In this document: one piece after another, positions 3,810 through 6,739 of the stretch
Numbering within the stretch: position 1 is the stretch's first letter
How the letters are laid out: the number at the start of each line of letters is the position of its first letter
NCBI GenBank assembly: GCA_027073875.1
Contig: JALTEO010000291.1
Span: 1 to 6,739, forward strand
Reading direction: 5' to 3'
Length of the DNA: 6,739 nt
Origin: Bacteroidales bacterium
Lineage (GTDB): Bacteria; Bacteroidota; Bacteroidia; Bacteroidales; JALTDM01
The notes under the pieces: model-generated
Databases searched by the model: none
What the model was told of the DNA's origin: nothing
What the model saw: only the letters and a program-made list of their open reading frames with translations
Translations under genes and position numbers: made by a program

Positions 3810-6022
3810 TAGTTTCCAAGTTCGAGTTGATTTTTAACAAGTTTGTAATATGCTCCTTTTTTGGCTGTTAATTCTTTGTGATTTCCTGTTTCTACAATTT
3901 TACCGTCGTCAAGCACAACAATTTGGTCGGCGTTTTTTACGGTGCTTAAACGGTGTGCTACAACAATAACCGTTTTCCCTTTGTAAAATTCTTGTAAGTT
4001 TTCTACAATTGCCTTTTCGTTATTGGCATCAAGTGCATTGGTAGCTTCATCAAAAAACAAAAAGTCGGGGTTTTTATAAACTGCTCTTGCAATTAAAACT
4101 CTTTGTTTTTGTCCTTGACTTAGATTTTGTCCTTCGTTACCGATTACCGTATTGTATTTCAATGGCAACCTCATGATAAAATCGTGAATATTAGCTATCT
4201 GTGCTGTTTTTTTTAGTTTTTCTTTGTCTATCTCATCTTCGCCTTGTGCTATATTTTTTGCAATACTCTCAGAGAAAATAAAACCGTCTTGCATTACCGC
4301 ACCGCAATTATTTCGCCACCAAATTGAATTAAATTTTTGTAAATCCTGATTTCCTATTTCAATTATGCCATTTACAGGTTTGTAATACTGTAAAAGAAGT
4401 TTTATCAAAGTTGTTTTGCCACTTCCGCTTGCTCCAACTATTGCCGTCACCTTGCCTTCGGGAATGGTTAAATTGATATTATTTAAAACTTTTTTTGAAT
4501 GAGGTCCTTCATATTGAAAAAGCAAATTTTTGATAACAATACTTTTATTTTCCAAAGGAATGTTTTTTAGCTCTCTATCTTTATTTTCATCGTCTTTTTG
4601 GTGTATTTCGTTTATTCGTTCCAAACTGATTTTTGTGTCTTGCAAATCGTGAATGAAATGTATCATTTGCTCAATAGGTAAAGTTAATTGCCCAATAATA
4701 TACTGTGTTGCCAACATCATACCAAGTGTCATATCTCCTTTTATTACTGAGAGTGCTGCAATAATTGTAATTACGATGTTTTTTGTCTCGTTTATAAAAA
4801 CATTGCCGGCTTCTTGCATTTGGTCAAGTTTTAATGCCGAAACATTTACTTTAAATAAATCGGCTTGAATATCTTCCCATTCCCATCGTTTTTGCAATTC
4901 GGAGTTTTGCAGTTTTATTTCTTGCATTCCTTGAATGAGTTGATATGTTTTGTTTTGATTTTTGGCACGAACTTCAAAAAATTTGTAATCAATTTCTTTT
5001 CGTTTTTTCAGAAAAAAGATTATCCAACCTGTATAAAGCAGACTGCCGGCAAAGAAAATAACAAAAATTTTGAAACTGTATATCCAAAGCACAATGCCAA
5101 AAATAATAAGTGTGAAAAATGAGAAAATTATATTAAGGGTTCTTGATGTTAAAAAACTTTCAACGCGTTCGTGATCATCAATGCGTTGCAGAATATCGCC
5201 TGTAAGTTTGGTATCAAAATAGCTCATCGGCAATTTCATTAATTTGATAAAAAAGTCGGATATTAACGAAATATTTATTCTTGTGCTGATATGCAATAAT
5301 ATCCAACGCCGGATAAATTCCACTGCCATACGGCTGATAATGAGCATTAATTGAGCCAATAGAATTAAGTAAATAAAACTGACATTTTTATTGGCAATGC
5401 CCGTATCCACAACAGCTTGTGTAAGGAATGGAAAAATAAGTTGAAACAAACTGCCAAGCAATAAACCGAGAATAAGTTGCCCGAAAAACTTTTTATATTT
5501 CAGAAAGTATGAAAACAGGAATTTAAGACTTTTGGTGTTTGTTTTATCAGTTTCTTGCTTGTAAAATGCTTGTGTGGGCTCCAGTAGTAGTACAACGCCT
5601 TTATCTTCTCCATTTGCTCTTGTGCTTATCCAATGTTCTTTAAATTCTTCTTCGGTATATTTTATTTTACCTCGTGCAGGGTCGGCAACATGTATTTTAA
5701 CAAGGGCGTTGCTCAAAGCAACACCCTTGTTTTTAGTGATTTTATAAACTACAACAAAATGTTCTTGATTCCAATGGACTATACAAGGCAAAAGGGCTTC
5801 TTTGGCAAGTTTGTCAAATGTAATTCTACCGCCAACGGTTTTAAAACCAAGCTGTTCGGCAGTTTCGCTTATGGCAAATAATGAAACGCCGTCTTTTACT
5901 GTAAATGTTAATTGTCTGAGTTTATCTAATGAAAATTCTTTCCCGTAATATTTAGCAATCATCTGCAGCGAAACCGGACCGCAGTCCATTGCGTCGGGTT
6001 GGATTATGGCAGGGAAGTTCAT
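3809..6022 (-). CDS. C39-peptidase-containing ABC exporter (leader-cleaving peptide transporter)
   Basis: Inner-membrane exporter that removes an N-terminal leader from a precursor peptide, classically after Gly-Gly, and pumps the mature peptide out using ATP. The C39 domain fills about 1-150: the oxyanion Gln8, catalytic Cys14 in DCGP, His88 in NQEHFVVVY and Asp114 in ADPARG are all present, so the protease should be active. A six-helix membrane domain follows (about 165-460). The ATPase domain (about 495-737) has Walker A GASGSGKTT (530-538), Q-loop Gln578, signature LSQGQ (634-638), Walker B FLFFDEA with Asp658/Glu659, D-loop ALD and H-loop His690. The 737-aa length is typical of the full fusion type. 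The ATG directly follows the stop of the outer-membrane barrel gene (TAAATG), implying coupled translation. The short fusion protein gene lies 188 bases downstream. Neighbours point to peptide (bacteriocin-like or signalling) export, but no cargo gene is visible, so the substrate is unknown. Confidence 0.96.
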   Translation of the reverse strand: MNFPAIIQPDAMDCGPVSLQMIAKYYGKEFSLDKLRQLTFTVKDGVSLFAISETAEQLGFKTVGGRITFDKLAKEALLPCIVHWNQEHFVVVYKITKNKGVALSNALVKIHVADPARGKIKYTEEEFKEHWISTRANGEDKGVVLLLEPTQAFYKQETDKTNTKSLKFLFSYFLKYKKFFGQLILGLLLGSLFQLIFPFLTQAVVDTGIANKNVSFIYLILLAQLMLIISRMAVEFIRRWILLHISTRINISLISDFFIKLMKLPMSYFDTKLTGDILQRIDDHERVESFLTSRTLNIIFSFFTLIIFGIVLWIYSFKIFVIFFAGSLLYTGWIIFFLKKRKEIDYKFFEVRAKNQNKTYQLIQGMQEIKLQNSELQKRWEWEDIQADLFKVNVSALKLDQMQEAGNVFINETKNIVITIIAALSVIKGDMTLGMMLATQYIIGQLTLPIEQMIHFIHDLQDTKISLERINEIHQKDDENKDRELKNIPLENKSIVIKNLLFQYEGPHSKKVLNNINLTIPEGKVTAIVGASGSGKTTLIKLLLQYYKPVNGIIEIGNQDLQKFNSIWWRNNCGAVMQDGFIFSESIAKNIAQGEDEIDKEKLKKTAQIANIHDFIMRLPLKYNTVIGNEGQNLSQGQKQRVLIARAVYKNPDFLFFDEATNALDANNEKAIVENLQEFYKGKTVIVVAHRLSTVKNADQIVVLDDGKIVETGNHKELTAKKGAYYKLVKNQLELGN

Positions 6023-6739
6023 TTACAAATTAATTTTATTATTATCGCTTCGTTTTTCGTAATCTTCGTAATCAATATTATTGTTTGACTTATGAACTTT
6101 TCCTTTTGAAAGGCGAAAAACAAGATTAACCATAATCATATTATTTATGATTGATACATCTGTGAAATTATGTTTGATGTAATAAGGTGTTTCTTCGTAG
6201 TCTTCGTTAATTTGATTCGATAATATTGGTAATGAATAACCTAACATAAATTGTAATCTGCCTTTTAATTGCAATGTTTGCCAATAAATCATAAAATAAT
6301 CGATTCCTGATTTTGTATAACCCAGCGAAGTAACATTTTCGGCATATTCTTTTTGATATATCAAGCCAAAATAATGTTTGGTATTTACCGAATATGTTAT
6401 TTGTGCATCGCCATTCCAATCGACTATTTGCGGTGTCGTTAGGTTTTTATTCCAATCTTTATATACATCAATGTCAAAATCAAAATTCAGTTTTTTGTGT
6501 ATTTTAAAAGACAAGTTTGTGTAAACGCCATATTTTTCGTGTTTCACAAAGTTTTTGTTCTGATAGATTATTAAGCTGTCGTTTGTTGTAGGATTTATTC
6601 CCATTTCGTTATCGGAATAGTTGTAATACGGTTTTATTGAAAAATAACTTAAAAGTCCGTCACTCATTTTGCTGTATTCAAATGAAAAGTTATGATACAA
6701 ATACGGTTTTAATTTAGGATTTCCCATACTTGCAATAAA
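6023..6739 (-). CDS. Outer-membrane beta-barrel protein, TonB-receptor-like, C-terminal part (5' end outside window)
   Basis: C-terminal portion of a large outer-membrane barrel of the OMP_b-brl_3 (TonB-dependent-receptor-like) type common in Bacteroidota. The frame stays open to the right window edge, reading FIAS just before the Met at 6727, so that Met is internal and the gene is truncated by the window. MGNPKLKPYLYHNFSFEY contains the GNPxLKP motif typical of this barrel. After it come alternating aromatic/polar strands with turns, such as YFSIKPYYNYSDNEMG and FDFDIDVYKDW. The last strand, MIMVNLVFRLSKGK, is followed by a hydrophilic tail of about 25 residues rich in Asn, Lys and Glu. The stop codon abuts the ATG of the C39 ABC exporter, so the two are probably cotranslated. 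The barrel may be the outer-membrane exit or a receptor for the exported peptide; plug and N-terminal domains cannot be seen. Confidence 0.85.
   Translation of the reverse strand, partial: FIASMGNPKLKPYLYHNFSFEYSKMSDGLLSYFSIKPYYNYSDNEMGINPTTNDSLIIYQNKNFVKHEKYGVYTNLSFKIHKKLNFDFDIDVYKDWNKNLTTPQIVDWNGDAQITYSVNTKHYFGLIYQKEYAENVTSLGYTKSGIDYFMIYWQTLQLKGRLQFMLGYSLPILSNQINEDYEETPYYIKHNFTDVSIINNMIMVNLVFRLSKGKVHKSNNNIDYEDYEKRSDNNKINL

Noticed and set aside
3658..3840. 60-codon minus-strand frame with a Leu-Asn repeat
   Set aside because: It is the translation of the GGTTGA hexamers and heptad arrays, and starts inside the exporter gene's 3' end in another frame.
4653..5881. Plus-strand frames inside the ABC exporter gene
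   Set aside because: They lie opposite the membrane, C39 and linker coding regions of a complete, motif-verified gene.
6207..6419. 70-codon minus-strand frame within the outer-membrane barrel gene
   Set aside because: It is a shifted frame of the barrel coding sequence; the barrel frame has the GNPxLKP motif and runs to the exporter start.

Overview
The window looks like a stretch of AT-rich Bacteroidota chromosome; the order cannot be resolved from it. The evidence is protein type (an OMP_b-brl_3/TonB-receptor-like barrel with a GNPxLKP motif, a HlyD-type protein with the 'ELRSEKVxxIIGxxP' N-terminus usual in this phylum, Bacteroidota-style LpxD and RbfA). Start codons also have A-rich rather than Shine-Dalgarno leaders, and TAnnTTTG-like -7 promoter elements lie upstream of lpxD. 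All genes seen are on the minus strand, so the window reads from right to left.

Right block (about 6739 down to 3096) is a probable peptide-export locus. It holds the C-terminal part of an outer-membrane beta-barrel protein (cut by the window edge), then a C39-peptidase ABC exporter whose ATG directly follows the barrel gene's stop (TAAATG). After a 188-bp spacer comes a very short (174 aa) HlyD-family membrane fusion protein. The exporter has all its catalytic residues (Cys14, His88, Asp114, and a full set of ABC motifs), so it should both cleave a leader peptide and pump the product. No TolC-like channel and no double-glycine cargo gene is visible. The fusion protein keeps the N-terminal membrane anchor and the C-terminal barrel/tail of the family but lacks the lipoyl and alpha-helical hairpin region that normally reaches TolC. 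Together with the adjacent outer-membrane barrel, this suggests an export machine of unusual architecture and is the most interesting point in the window.

The spacer between exporter and fusion protein (3621-3808) is built of short tandem repeats with unit lengths 8, 7, 6 and again 7 bases. The 316-bp gap between the fusion protein and lpxD (2780-3095) holds three inverted repeats, two TATTTTTG boxes, a possible 38-residue ORF and what look like remnants of dispersed repeats.

Left block (2779 down to 154) is a compact envelope/ribosome operon: lpxD (lipid A acyltransferase), rbfA (30S maturation factor, overlapping lpxD by 11 bases) and a LolC/E-type FtsX-family permease (12 bases after rbfA, GTG start). 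The last 153 bases (1-153) carry no gene but contain a TACTTTTG promoter-like box pointing out of the window and a degenerate dispersed-repeat-like motif.
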